From: Kineosporia corallincola
GTDB taxonomy: Bacteria > Actinomycetota > Actinomycetes > Actinomycetales > Kineosporiaceae
DNA: 64,000 nucleotides
Reading direction: 5' to 3'
Assembly: GCF_018499875.1 (NCBI RefSeq)
Contig: NZ_JAHBAY010000003.1
Location: forward strand, 124,001-188,000
The position numbers were made by a program, and so were the translations under genes. This document shows positions 17,685-27,452 of this stretch, piece after piece. The notes below the pieces were generated by a model. The model had not been told where the DNA came from, ran no database searches, and worked only from the letters and a program-made list of their open reading frames with translations. Position 1 is the first letter of the stretch. The number at the start of each line of letters is the position of its first letter.

Positions 17685-17712
17685 GCTTCGCGTCCGGTGC
17701 TTCGCGTCCGGT
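17685..17712. repeat. 14-bp tandem duplication between SDR and aminotransferase genes
   Basis: GCTTCGCGTCCGGT is repeated twice without a gap at 17685-17698 and 17699-17712, within the 71-base spacer of the operon. Confidence 0.9.
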
Positions 17713-17727
17713 CGGAGTGCGGTGCGC

Positions 17728-18468
17728 TCATCGCATGAAAAGTCCGCCGTTGCAGTCGATCGTCTCGCCGGTGACGAAATCGCTGTCGACGAGAAACCTC
17801 ACCGTGCGCCCGACGTCCGTGACGGTTCCGGACCGCTTGAGCGGGGTGCTCTCGATGAACTGCCTCATCTTGGCCTCGGACGTGACCCGCTCGTGGAACC
17901 GGGTGTCGATGATCCCCGGCGCCACGGCGTTGACCCGGACCGTGGGGGCGAGTTCCTGGGCCGCGCCACGGGTGAAGCTGTCGATCGCCGCCTTCGACGC
18001 ACCGTAGGCGGTGGCCGACGGCGCTCCGTGGCGCATCGCGATCGACGTCATGTTGACCACGCAGGGGTTTTCGCCACCCCGCAGCAGGTCGGTACACAGA
18101 CCGGTGAGCCGCATGGTGGAGAACGTGTTGAGCGCGAAACTGGTTTCGAGGTGCCGCCAGGTGAGATCACCGACGGCCTGGCGCTCCACCATGCCGCCGG
18201 CGTTGTTCACCAGAACATCGAGGCGGGAGAAGATCCGCTGCACCTCTTTCACCAGGGCCACGCAACCGTCGTCGGTGGTCAGGTCGGCCTCGAACAGCGA
18301 GACGCTGCGGCTCACGCCGGCCAGCTCGGCCTGGAGTTCCGCGGCGGCCGCCCGGGAGGTGTGATGGTGGAGGAGCAGGTCGTTGCCCGCGGCCAGCTGC
18401 CGTGCCACCTCCGCCCCGATTCCTGAACCGGCACCGGTGATGAGGATCGACTTGGCCATCTGTCTCAC
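17728..18468 (-). CDS. Short-chain dehydrogenase/reductase (FabG-like)
   Basis: A 246-residue classical SDR. The NADP-binding motif is ILITGAGSGIGAEVARQLA, with LVNNAGGMVERQAVG, the catalytic Ser in VVNMTSIAMRHG, and Tyr/Lys in ATAYGASKAAIDSF, followed by VRVNAVAPGIIDT and a GETIDCNGG ending. GTG 18468 overlaps the FAD-enzyme stop (GTGA); ATG 18459 is an alternative start. Next to an alpha-oxoamine synthase, an SDR would reduce the amino ketone to an amino alcohol, as happens after serine palmitoyltransferase in sphingoid-base synthesis. That assignment is by context. Confidence 0.87.
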   Translation of the reverse strand: MRQMAKSILITGAGSGIGAEVARQLAAGNDLLLHHHTSRAAAAELQAELAGVSRSVSLFEADLTTDDGCVALVKEVQRIFSRLDVLVNNAGGMVERQAVGDLTWRHLETSFALNTFSTMRLTGLCTDLLRGGENPCVVNMTSIAMRHGAPSATAYGASKAAIDSFTRGAAQELAPTVRVNAVAPGIIDTRFHERVTSEAKMRQFIESTPLKRSGTVTDVGRTVRFLVDSDFVTGETIDCNGGLFMR

Positions 18469-19964
18469 GCGTCCCCGTGGTCGTGACCGGACTCCGCGGC
18501 GCCGGGCCAGGCCGGCCCCGGACCACCCACCCGGGCCGGATCACCCACCCGGGCCGCAGCGCTGCCGGCGAATCCTGGCGGAAAGCCGTGAGCGAGCAGC
18601 TCCGGCACCTTCATCGCCCGGGCGTGCTCCGTGGACCGGGCCAGCGCGGTGGCCGGGTCGCGCGCCCACGACGGCGTCTCGTCCCAGCACGGACGGCTGC
18701 CCTGCGCCAGCACCTCCGGCACCTCACCGGGCGACAGATGGCCGCGATCGGCCGAACGGCGCAGTGCCAGGCCCAGTTCGGTGCGGGCGTTGACCGCGCA
18801 CATGGTCCACTTGGGCAGCACGGTCATGCTGGCGCCCGGCCCCAGGTCGAAGACGCCGATGTTCCGACGCACCCGCGAGTCCGACACGGTGTTGATCGCG
18901 ATCTTCAGGTAGGTGCCGAGGATCTGCGAACGGGCCAGCTCGGGGTAGAACTCCCGCAGCCGCTCCAGTGTCCGGGCGGCACGGGCCGGCGCCTCCGGGT
19001 GCCCGCTGCTCAGATACTCGCGGTAGGCCGAGGGCGGAGCCCCGGTCTCCGGGTGCATGACCTCGTTCATCACGTGCGCCGCCGGCGGGTGGTAGATCAT
19101 GGCCACCGCCGGGCTGAGCGGGCTGAGCATGCCGCCGTACGCGTCTTCCAGCTTGAGACAGGTGAAGTTCTTGTCGGTGCCCTCGGGCAGATCGACATAC
19201 AGAATCTCGCGCAGGGCCATGAAGAGCCGCGGGAACGCGACCGCCGGATTCAGCCGCTTGGCCACGGCGAAAGCCGCTGTGCCGCAGCACAGGCTGATCT
19301 GGTCGGCGACGATCACCTGCCGCGAGCCGGCGGAATCGGCCGTCACCTCGTACCGCCCGTCGGAGCGGGTGGTGACCGAAGTGACCCGGGTGCCGGCCCG
19401 GAAGTCCACACTCGCCTGCCGCAGTTCCCACTCCAGCACGGTCGCGACCAGCACCGGATTCATCCCGCGCTGCGGCGTCAGGAACGCGGAGGCGACGTCG
19501 TTCACCCCCTCGACCGTCGGGATCTCCCGGCAGATGGCCGCCGGATCCCCGAAGACCGCGTTCGCCTCGTCCTCCGCGCAGCGCTGGGCGTAGTGCGACT
19601 CCAGCACCTTCATGTTGCTACGGCACTGGGCGACGATGTCGTGTCCGTCGTCCATCATGCTCTGGGACGCGATGATGCGGCTGTAGGTCTTTCCGCCGTA
19701 GATGAATTCGGGGAAGAAACGTTCGTTGACGATGCGGCCGTCGAGGCAGTCGCGGGCGCTGCGTGGGTCGAACGGGTACTCGGCGCCGCTGTGGTTCTCA
19801 CTGACGATGTTGCTGGTCTCGGTGCAGATCGGATGGGTCAGCGTGGAGCGCGCCTCCTGCTGCTCGCAGAGGATGACCTCGTACCCGGCCCGGCTGCGCA
19901 TGATGGCCGAGATACAGCCGGCGACACCGCCACCGATGACGACGTGCACTTCCCGGCGCTTCAT
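18465..19964 (-). CDS. FAD-dependent oxidoreductase of unknown substrate, in the alpha-oxoamine operon
   Basis: A 499-residue flavoprotein. The N-terminal dinucleotide fold is VHVVIGGGVAGCISAIMRSR followed by YEVILCEQQEA. A second FAD-contact strand lies at VIVADQISLCCGTAAFAVAK. The segment between (THPICTETSNIVSENHSG, DGRIVNERFFPEFIYGGKTY) and the aromatic-rich middle are not typical of any oxidase I can name. The last 60 residues are Gly/Pro/Ala-rich (residues from about 445) and probably disordered. The ATG overlaps the alpha-oxoamine synthase stop by 4 bases and its own stop overlaps the SDR start, so the three proteins are made together. DAO-like amine oxidase or halogenase/monooxygenase chemistry are possible alternatives. 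Confidence 0.72.
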   Translation of the reverse strand: MKRREVHVVIGGGVAGCISAIMRSRAGYEVILCEQQEARSTLTHPICTETSNIVSENHSGAEYPFDPRSARDCLDGRIVNERFFPEFIYGGKTYSRIIASQSMMDDGHDIVAQCRSNMKVLESHYAQRCAEDEANAVFGDPAAICREIPTVEGVNDVASAFLTPQRGMNPVLVATVLEWELRQASVDFRAGTRVTSVTTRSDGRYEVTADSAGSRQVIVADQISLCCGTAAFAVAKRLNPAVAFPRLFMALREILYVDLPEGTDKNFTCLKLEDAYGGMLSPLSPAVAMIYHPPAAHVMNEVMHPETGAPPSAYREYLSSGHPEAPARAARTLERLREFYPELARSQILGTYLKIAINTVSDSRVRRNIGVFDLGPGASMTVLPKWTMCAVNARTELGLALRRSADRGHLSPGEVPEVLAQGSRPCWDETPSWARDPATALARSTEHARAMKVPELLAHGFPPGFAGSAAARVGDPARVGGPGPAWPGAAESGHDHGDA

Positions 19965-21220
19965 TCGAGACCTTCTCCCTGGCCGATGGTCGCGTACTTG
20001 TCACGCAGCGAGCGCAGGGCCGAGGCCACGCCCCGGACGTCTTGCTCGGAGTGGTTCGCCGCCAGGCACAGGCGCAGCTGAGCCGAGCGCCGCCGCACGA
20101 TGGGGAAGAACACCACGGATGCGAAGTAGCCTGCATCCAGTAGCTCTTCGCCGGCCGAGAGCGCATCCGCCTCGTCGCCGATCGGGACCATCCGGATCGG
20201 GCTGAACGGCAGCGACTGCCCCATCAGCTCGTCGAACAGGGCCACCCGGTCTCGCAGTTGCCGCTGGAGCGGCGGGACGGCGCCCTGACGGTGCAGTTCC
20301 ACCACGGCCCGGCAGGACTCGACGGCCTGGAAGGTCTGCGCGGCCGAGAACGAGTAGATCTGGCCGTAGGAGCGCACCAGCCGCTCCCAGCGTTCGTCGG
20401 GCACCAGTAGCCCTCCGCCGTAGGCACCGAAACCCTTGGACAGGGAGAAGGTGAGGATCAGCCGGTCGGAGTGGCCGCCGTCGAGGGCGCTCAGCATCAG
20501 GCCCTCACCGCGCTCGCCGAAGATGGTCATGCCGTGCGCGTCGTCGACGTAGAGGTAGAAGTCCAGTTCCTCGGCCAGGGCGACGAGTTCACGCACCGGT
20601 GCCAGGCCGCCCATCGAGTAGATGCCGTCGGCCACGTAGACCGGCGTCTCACCTCGCTGTCTCGCCGCGACCACCTCGGACCGGAGCGCATCCAGCGAGT
20701 TGTGCGGCACGGTCAGCACGGTCGCCTCGGTGGCCAGCACCGGTTTGAGGTACTGCATGGAGGAGTGCGCGAACTGGTCGAAGATGAGCGTGACCGCGGG
20801 CGGATCGGATTCGTTGATGAGTACCCCGCTGGCCAGCAGCGGCATGATCGAGATGTGTGCCGCCGAGGTGGAGGGGAACGTGATCACCCGCCCCCGGTAG
20901 AGCTCGGACAGATCTTCTTCGAGCTGCCGCTGCGGCTCGATCGAGAACCGCGAGCGCGCACAGCAGAAGTTTGAACCCCACTGTTCGCCAACGGATTTGG
21001 ATGCCCTGATCACAGCTGGATGGAGATCCAGCCCGAGATAGGAGCAGTTGACGAACTCGACGACCTCACGCCCGCCGGGCAGGGTCACCTGCTTGCCGTC
21101 ACGCCCCACGATGCTGACCTGCATGAGATTGCTGTTGATGGCCCGGGCATAGTTCGCCGTGGATTCACGGACCATGAAGGGCGTGTTCCGAAGCCTGCTG
21201 CCACGCGCGGTCGACGTCAT
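19961..21220 (-). CDS. Alpha-oxoamine synthase family PLP enzyme (KBL/BioF/CqsA-like)
   Basis: A 419-residue protein. ATG 21220 follows a GGGGGA site; a longer open frame upstream is unlikely. Family landmarks are EFVNCSYLGLDLHPAVIRAS, a CCARSRFSIEPQRQLEEDL segment, the phosphate-binding ITFPSTSAAHIS, YVADGIYSMGGLAPVRELV, the aspartate/histidine DFYLYVDDAHGMTIFGERG, and the PLP-binding Lys262 in TFSLSKGFGAYGGGLLV. These enzymes condense an amino acid with an acyl-thioester, losing CO2, to make an alpha-amino ketone. BioF, glycine C-acetyltransferase, serine palmitoyltransferase and the autoinducer synthase CqsA belong here. No bio, threonine or sphingolipid partner genes are present, so a dedicated secondary product is inferred. 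It is the first gene of the operon. Confidence 0.85.
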   Translation of the reverse strand: MTSTARGSRLRNTPFMVRESTANYARAINSNLMQVSIVGRDGKQVTLPGGREVVEFVNCSYLGLDLHPAVIRASKSVGEQWGSNFCCARSRFSIEPQRQLEEDLSELYRGRVITFPSTSAAHISIMPLLASGVLINESDPPAVTLIFDQFAHSSMQYLKPVLATEATVLTVPHNSLDALRSEVVAARQRGETPVYVADGIYSMGGLAPVRELVALAEELDFYLYVDDAHGMTIFGERGEGLMLSALDGGHSDRLILTFSLSKGFGAYGGGLLVPDERWERLVRSYGQIYSFSAAQTFQAVESCRAVVELHRQGAVPPLQRQLRDRVALFDELMGQSLPFSPIRMVPIGDEADALSAGEELLDAGYFASVVFFPIVRRRSAQLRLCLAANHSEQDVRGVASALRSLRDKYATIGQGEGLE

Positions 21221-22350
21221 CGAGATCCCCCGAACGATGAAAGATGCACCACCCCCGACAGCCTCGGCTGCCACCGGCGCACGAGACGAGCGCCCGGGTG
21301 CGTAGTTCAGTAGACGCCATCCGCCAGAGCTAATCAAGAGGCATGAATGAATTCACGGCCCGCTCTCTGCATCACCCCTCACCTGAGCGCACATCAGCTG
21401 CCAGGCAGCAGGATTCACCTGCGCGCCGACGGGATGCCCATCTTTGGATGACACGCATCCATGGCCATCACATGCGACACGCATTGGTGCACTTCCGAAT
21501 TCATGAAAGCCATGGAAACACTTTCGAATTGCACGATCTGATGAATCCTTCAGCGGGCGATTCAAAATCGCTCTTTTGCAAGCCATTTGATTCGTGGTTC
21601 ACCAAATACTTTACGCTGCAAGCAGGGCTGTGGCCATGGACTCGTCGCTCTCCCCTTCGAAGGACCGAACCGAAGGAGTGTCGTGCCGGTGAACCAGGGG
21701 GTCCGGCCGGTGACGGAAAGGCTCCGGAAGACTCGCCCCGTCCTCACTCTGCCCCCGGCACCGGAGGCAACGAAAGTGACACCGCTGGAAGGCGAGGTCT
21801 CCGATCAGGATGCCGCCCGGGCGGCGGTATCGCCCTGCGGATCGCGTCCGACAGCGGCACCGCGAAGATGCCGGCATGACAGGCCGGCTCATGACCGAGC
21901 CGCGCCTTGCCGGTGACCCGATGGGAGGCACCGTCCGAACCGGAACCTCAGAGCGCGGAGCCGGACGACTCAGGCGCACACAGCTCGGCCGGGCTGCCAC
22001 CTACCCGGCGCACCTCGCCGAGGCCACCACAGGTCCCGCCGCGCCCAGCACCTCCGAGCCGTCCCAGGCCGGCACACGCCCCCTCCGCCCGCCCACCGAC
22101 GATGCGACGGGGAGCACCCCGCCCCTGGTCCGGAAGGGACGATCACACGGAGCACCGCCCAGCCGCACGCGAGGTCGTCCGCCCCGCGACGAAAGCGGCC
22201 CCTTCCACAACCGCCCGACGCCGTCGAGGTCAGGACCCCGAACGACAGGACCGATGCCCCGCCCCCAGGGGTCCGGCTACCCGGGCAGAGGACACGGAGA
22301 AGGAGCACAAGGTCACGGGGACCCGGCTTGCGTCGTCTTCAATTCTGCCC
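21221..22350. other. 1.1-kb gene-poor region upstream of the oxoamine operon with a low-GC core
   Basis: No convincing gene is seen. The part at about 21340-21640 is clearly less GC-rich than the rest of the window, with runs such as GAAACACTTTCGAATTGCA and CCAAATACTTTACGC. It contains two short perfect palindromes: GCTGCC-A-GGCAGC at 21397-21409 and GCGATT-CAA-AATCGC at 21557-21571. The remaining 700 bases are GC-rich; open frames there have no recognisable product. The low-GC part is the likely promoter/operator area for the minus-strand operon starting at 21220. It could also mark a junction of transferred DNA. Confidence 0.5.
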
Positions 22351-23289
22351 TCAGCCCGCCAGGAGGGGCCGCACCTCCTGACCCAGAAAACGGATGAATC
22401 CCTCGAGGTCGGGCTCGTCGGACGTGGGCTGAAGGATGACCGTGGTGCAGCCGGCCTGCCCCAGCCGGCGCACGTCGGCCGCGATGGTGGCCGCGTCTCC
22501 CGCGACCCCCGCCCCCGGACCGGGTTGCCGCCCCCAGAGCGGGAGTTCGGCGTCCACCCGGGCCTGAGCCCCCGGACCGGTGGCCGCGATCTGGCCCACC
22601 GTGACCTCGTGCGGCCCCCGCGCCCCGGGCTTGGGAGCGGCGACGTCGAGCACACCCTGCACGGTGCGGCGCAGAGCCTCCTGCTCCCCTGCCCAGCTGA
22701 GCATCGTGCCGTCACCGACCTCACCGGTGAGCCGAAGCGTCTTCGGGCCCTCGCCACCGACGTACAGCAGTGGAGGCTGGACCGGCGGCCAGTCGAGGGC
22801 CACCTCGTGCAGCTTGACGTAGATGCCGTCCACCGTGACCTTCTCGCCGTGCAGCAGACGGCGCAGCGCGGTCGCGTACTCACGCAGCAACGTCAGCGGG
22901 GAGGCAGCGCGATTGCCCACCTGCCCCATCCAGTCCTGCACGCCGTGCCCCACCCCCGGCATGAGCCGCCCCGGGAACATCCGCTCCAGCGTGGCGATCT
23001 CCATCGCCGTGAGGGCCACGTTGCGCAGCGGGGCGGGCATCAGGCCGATGCCGACGCGGATGCGCTGCGTCCAGGCCAGGGCCACGGCGGCGCTCGCCAC
23101 ACCGCTCTCCTTGAAACAGTCCTCCCACACCCAGAGCTCGTCGAGCCCCGACTCCTCGGCCGCGAGGACCAGGGACCGGAACCGCTCGGGCGGGACGACG
23201 GGAACGAAAGCGACGCCCAGCCGGGGTGAACCGGACGACGCCTGTGTCGTGCTGGTGCTGTGAGCCGTCGAAGTCATGGCCCACATCAT
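22351..23289 (-). CDS. LLM-class flavin-dependent (possibly F420-dependent) oxidoreductase
   Basis: About 312 residues with a luciferase-like TIM barrel: LGVAFVPVVPPERFRSLVLA, ESGLDELWVWEDCFKESG, RIRVGIGLMPAPLRNVALTA, and LERMFPGRLMPGVGHGVQDW. QPPLLYVGGEGPKTLRL follows and the ending is TVILQPTSDEPDLEGFI. Members reduce or oxidise small substrates using FMN or F420; the substrate is not predictable. AGGTGA at 23294-23300 supports ATG 23289; ATG 23286 or 23277 are also possible. The gene is monocistronic, between the gene-poor region and rbpA. Confidence 0.83.
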   Translation of the reverse strand: MMWAMTSTAHSTSTTQASSGSPRLGVAFVPVVPPERFRSLVLAAEESGLDELWVWEDCFKESGVASAAVALAWTQRIRVGIGLMPAPLRNVALTAMEIATLERMFPGRLMPGVGHGVQDWMGQVGNRAASPLTLLREYATALRRLLHGEKVTVDGIYVKLHEVALDWPPVQPPLLYVGGEGPKTLRLTGEVGDGTMLSWAGEQEALRRTVQGVLDVAAPKPGARGPHEVTVGQIAATGPGAQARVDAELPLWGRQPGPGAGVAGDAATIAADVRRLGQAGCTTVILQPTSDEPDLEGFIRFLGQEVRPLLAG

Positions 23290-23369
23290 GCCGCTCACCT
23301 ACGACAAAACCGACGATCGGCCCCCGGCGATGCCGGAAGCCGATCGGAAGTGCGGAAAGTCGCGAGGAC

Positions 23370-23720
23370 TCAGCGAATGATGCGGCGGGACCGCAGCGAG
23401 GCCAGAGCCTCTTCCAGGATCGCCTGGCCGTCCGCGTCGCTACGACGCTCCTTCACATACGCGAGATGCGTCTTGTAGGGCTCGTTCCGGGGCGGGGACG
23501 GAGGTGCCGAGCGGTCCTGACCGGCCGGGAAGCCACAACGCGGGCAGTCCCAGGTCTCCGGCGGCTGCACACCGGCCTCTTCCGAGAAGCTGGGCTTGGT
23601 CTCGTGCTTGTTCGCGCACCAGTAGGAAATGCGGAACCGCGGGGCTGTGTCACCCCGCTCGGCCTCACCCATGGGGCCCGCGCCAACTCGGCTACCGCGG
23701 ATAGCGTTGCCACTCGCCAC
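23370..23720 (-). CDS. rbpA: RNA polymerase-binding protein RbpA
   Basis: A 116-residue protein starting at GTG 23720, seven bases after AAGGAGAGG. It matches RbpA along its whole length: an N-terminal AIRGSRVGAGPMGEAERG, the core with RFRISYWCANKHETKPSFS and PPETWDCPRCGFPAGQD, and the sigma-binding C-terminus HLAYVKERRSDADGQAILEE then LRSRR. RbpA is an essential actinobacterial factor that binds the beta subunit and group-1 sigma factors and stabilises open promoter complexes. Two of the core cysteines (WDCPRCGF) form the zinc-ribbon-like part. It lies 52 bases after secG. Confidence 0.96.
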   Translation of the reverse strand: MASGNAIRGSRVGAGPMGEAERGDTAPRFRISYWCANKHETKPSFSEEAGVQPPETWDCPRCGFPAGQDRSAPPSPPRNEPYKTHLAYVKERRSDADGQAILEEALASLRSRRIIR

Positions 23721-23772
23721 CGTGAATCCTCTCCTTCAGTACCCGGTCTCGCGCCGGTTGCAGGTGTGTCGT

Positions 23773-24027
23773 TCAGAACGCGTCGGGGAAGAACCTGTAC
23801 ATCAGGTTCAGCAGGACGACCACGATCGCCCAGGTCATGCCGATGGCGATCGTGAACCGGTTGAGGTTGCGCTCGGCGACCCCCGAGCTGCCCATGCTGG
23901 AGGACATGCCGCCACCGAACATGTCCGACAGACCACCGCCTCGCCCCTTGTGGAGGAGGATCAGCAGCGTCAGGATCAGGCTGGTGATGACGAGAAGCAC
24001 CTGAAGGCTCAGGCGTAGCACGGACAC
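23773..24027 (-). CDS. secG: Preprotein translocase subunit SecG
   Basis: An 84-residue membrane protein. GTG 24027 with GAGG five bases upstream gives the normal length; the longer frame from 24087 is unlikely. Two transmembrane helices (LQVLLVITSLILTLLILLH and FTIAIGMTWAIVVVLLNLMY) flank the conserved cytoplasmic loop KGRGGGLSDMFGGG. It is the auxiliary subunit of the SecYEG channel. The tpiA-secG order is standard in actinobacteria. Its own promoter probably lies between 24028 and 24100, because hairpins separate it from tpiA. Confidence 0.95.
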   Translation of the reverse strand: MSVLRLSLQVLLVITSLILTLLILLHKGRGGGLSDMFGGGMSSSMGSSGVAERNLNRFTIAIGMTWAIVVVLLNLMYRFFPDAF

Positions 24028-24099
24028 GCGGACCTCTATCTCACTCGTTTTGGGGACGCAGTCTGGATCTGATGCAGTCTCAGTCACAGCGTAGGCGAT

Positions 24100-24155
24100 G
24101 CGCGGCCCCTGATCGGACAGATCAGGGGCCGCGCGCCGCGTGATACGCGGTTTTT
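24100..24155. terminator. Two adjacent hairpins between tpiA and secG
   Basis: GCGCGGCCCCTGATC (24100-24114) pairs perfectly with 24120-24134 across five bases. A second stem CCGCGT-GAT-ACGCGG at 24136-24150 is followed by TTTTT at 24151-24155 on the plus strand. On the minus strand, RNA polymerase leaving tpiA meets both stems, so they should end or reduce transcription into secG. Confidence 0.65.
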
Positions 24156-24175
24156 ACCAGACCTAAGCGTGCAGC

Positions 24176-24982
24176 TCAGGCTGTCTTATGGTCCCGATAG
24201 CGGACAATTGACGCGAATTCGCCCGGATCGATGGACGCGCCGCCGACGAGAGCTCCGTCGACGTCTTCCTGCGCCATGATTCCCGCCACGTTCTGCGCCT
24301 TGACCGAACCGCCGTACAGAACCCGGACCGCCTTCGCGACGTCGGCCGAGTAGAGCTCGGCCAGCCGTCCGCGAATCGCCGCACAGACCTCCTGCGCGTC
24401 TTCCGGAGTCGCCACCTCACCGGTGCCGATCGCCCAGACCGGCTCGTAGGCAATCACGATCGACGCCGCCTTGTCGGCCGGAACACCGGCCAGGTCGGCG
24501 TCGAGCTGGGCCAGGCAGTGCGGAACCTGCCGGCCCTCCTTGCGGACGTCCAGCCCTTCACCGATGCAGACGACCGGCGTCAGGTCGTGCTTGATCGCAG
24601 CCTTGGTCTTGGCATTGACCACGGCGTCGTCCTCGTTGTGGTACTGGCGGCGCTCGGAGTGCCCGACCACCACGTAGGTGCACTTCAGCTTCGCGAGCAT
24701 CGCACCGGAGATCTCACCCGTGTACGCGCCCTTGTCGTACTGCGACAGGTCCTGTGCGCCGTACTTGAAGCCGAGCTTGTCCCCGTCCACCAGCGTCTGC
24801 ACGGAGCGCAGGTCGGTGAAGGGCGGGATCAGCGCCACCTCGACGGCGTCGAAGTCGTGCTTCGCGTCGTCGAGGGTCCACGCCAGCTTCTGCACCAGAT
24901 GGGCCGCCTCGAAGTGATCGAGGTTCATCTTCCAGTTCCCCGCCATGAGCGGGGTGCGGCCCGTTTCGTCGGACTTGGCCAT
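24176..24982 (-). CDS. tpiA: Triosephosphate isomerase
   Basis: A 268-residue TIM barrel. Landmarks are [18 protein letters not shown] with the catalytic Asn/Lys, the catalytic His in [15 protein letters not shown], the catalytic Glu in [18 protein letters not shown], and the phosphate loop [13 protein letters not shown]. It interconverts DHAP and glyceraldehyde 3-phosphate. Its ATG shares one base with the pgk stop (TGATG), so it is translated by coupling. It is third in gap-pgk-tpiA. Confidence 0.97.
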   Translation of the reverse strand: MAKSDETGRTPLMAGNWKMNLDHFEAAHLVQKLAWTLDDAKHDFDAVEVALIPPFTDLRSVQTLVDGDKLGFKYGAQDLSQYDKGAYTGEISGAMLAKLKCTYVVVGHSERRQYHNEDDAVVNAKTKAAIKHDLTPVVCIGEGLDVRKEGRQVPHCLAQLDADLAGVPADKAASIVIAYEPVWAIGTGEVATPEDAQEVCAAIRGRLAELYSADVAKAVRVLYGGSVKAQNVAGIMAQEDVDGALVGGASIDPGEFASIVRYRDHKTA

Positions 24983-26193
24983 CAGTTCTCCAGAACGGTC
25001 AGACCCGGAAGGGTCTTACCCTCCAGGAACTCCAGGCTCGCGCCGCCTCCGGTCGAGATGTGGCCGAAGGCCTTCTCGTCGAAGCCGAGCGTGCGGACGG
25101 CCGCGGCCGAGTCGCCGCCACCGACGACGCTGAACGCCTTCGAGTCGACGAGGGCCTGGGCCACCGCGCGGGTGCCGTGGCTGAACGACTCCATCTCGAA
25201 CACGCCCATCGGGCCGTTCCAGAAGACCGTCTCGCAGTCCGCCAGCTTGGAGGCGAACAGCTTTCCGGACTCCGGGCCGATGTCGAGCCCCAGCCGGTCG
25301 GCCGGGATCTGCTCCGCGGCCACGGTGGAGTGCTCGGCGTCGGCCGCGAAGGCCGTTGCCGCCACCACGTCGACGGGAAGCACGAGCTCGACGCCCTGCT
25401 TCTGGGCCCGCTCGATGTAGCCGCGCACGGTGTCGAGCTGGTCCTCCTCGAGGAGGCTCTTACCGACCTCGTGGCCCTGGGCCTTGAGGAAGGTGAACAC
25501 CATGCCGCCGCCGATCAGCAGCCGGTCCGCCGTGTTGAGCAGGTTGTCGATGACGCCGAGTTTGTCGGACACCTTCGACCCGCCGAGCACGACGGCGTAG
25601 GGACGCTGCGGGGTCTCGGTGAGGCGCTTGAGCACCTCGACCTCGGCCAGCACCAGTCCGCCGGCCGCGTGCGGCAGCTTCTGCGCGACGTCGTAGACGC
25701 TCGCCTGCTTGCGGTGCACGACGCCGAAACCGTCGCTGACGTAGCCGTCCGCGAAAGCGGCCAGCTGGTCGGCGAAAGCGGCCCGCTCGGCCTCGTCCTT
25801 GCTGGTCTCGCCCGCGTTGAACCGCAGGTTCTCGAGCACCAGCAGCTCGCCGTCACCGAGGGCGGAGACCGCGGCCCGGGCGGACTCGCCCACCGTGTCC
25901 TCCGCCAGGGTGATGGTCACACCGGGCAGCAGCTGCTTGGCCCGCTCGACCGCCGGGGCGAGTGAGTACTTCGCCTCCGGAGTGCCTTTCGGCCGGCCGA
26001 GGTGGGCAACGACGATGACCTTCGCGCCCGCGTCCAGGAGTCGCTGCCAGGTCGGCAGCGACGCCCGGATACGACCGTCGTCCGTCACCGCGCCGGTTTC
26101 CTTGTCCAGCGGCACGTTCAGGTCACTGCGGACCAGAATGCGCTTGCCGGAAAGGGTTCCCAGCTCCTTGGTGAGGTCGTCGATGGTCTTCAT
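24982..26193 (-). CDS. pgk: Phosphoglycerate kinase
   Basis: A 403-residue protein with the PGK two-domain pattern: [39 protein letters not shown] then [38 protein letters not shown], and the nucleotide-binding C-terminal [18 protein letters not shown] with [15 protein letters not shown]. It transfers phosphate between 1,3-bisphosphoglycerate and ADP. It follows gap by 7 bases. Confidence 0.97.
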   Translation of the reverse strand: MKTIDDLTKELGTLSGKRILVRSDLNVPLDKETGAVTDDGRIRASLPTWQRLLDAGAKVIVVAHLGRPKGTPEAKYSLAPAVERAKQLLPGVTITLAEDTVGESARAAVSALGDGELLVLENLRFNAGETSKDEAERAAFADQLAAFADGYVSDGFGVVHRKQASVYDVAQKLPHAAGGLVLAEVEVLKRLTETPQRPYAVVLGGSKVSDKLGVIDNLLNTADRLLIGGGMVFTFLKAQGHEVGKSLLEEDQLDTVRGYIERAQKQGVELVLPVDVVAATAFAADAEHSTVAAEQIPADRLGLDIGPESGKLFASKLADCETVFWNGPMGVFEMESFSHGTRAVAQALVDSKAFSVVGGGDSAAAVRTLGFDEKAFGHISTGGGASLEFLEGKTLPGLTVLEN

Positions 26194-26200
26194 CGGGAAA

Positions 26201-27452
<1,252 letters not shown>

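Noticed and set aside
21343-22397. Several 100-200 codon frames in the gene-poor region
   Set aside because: No ribosome-binding site, no motif, and composition rich in R/P/G/T; the part over the low-GC stretch does not show the third-position GC bias of real genes here.
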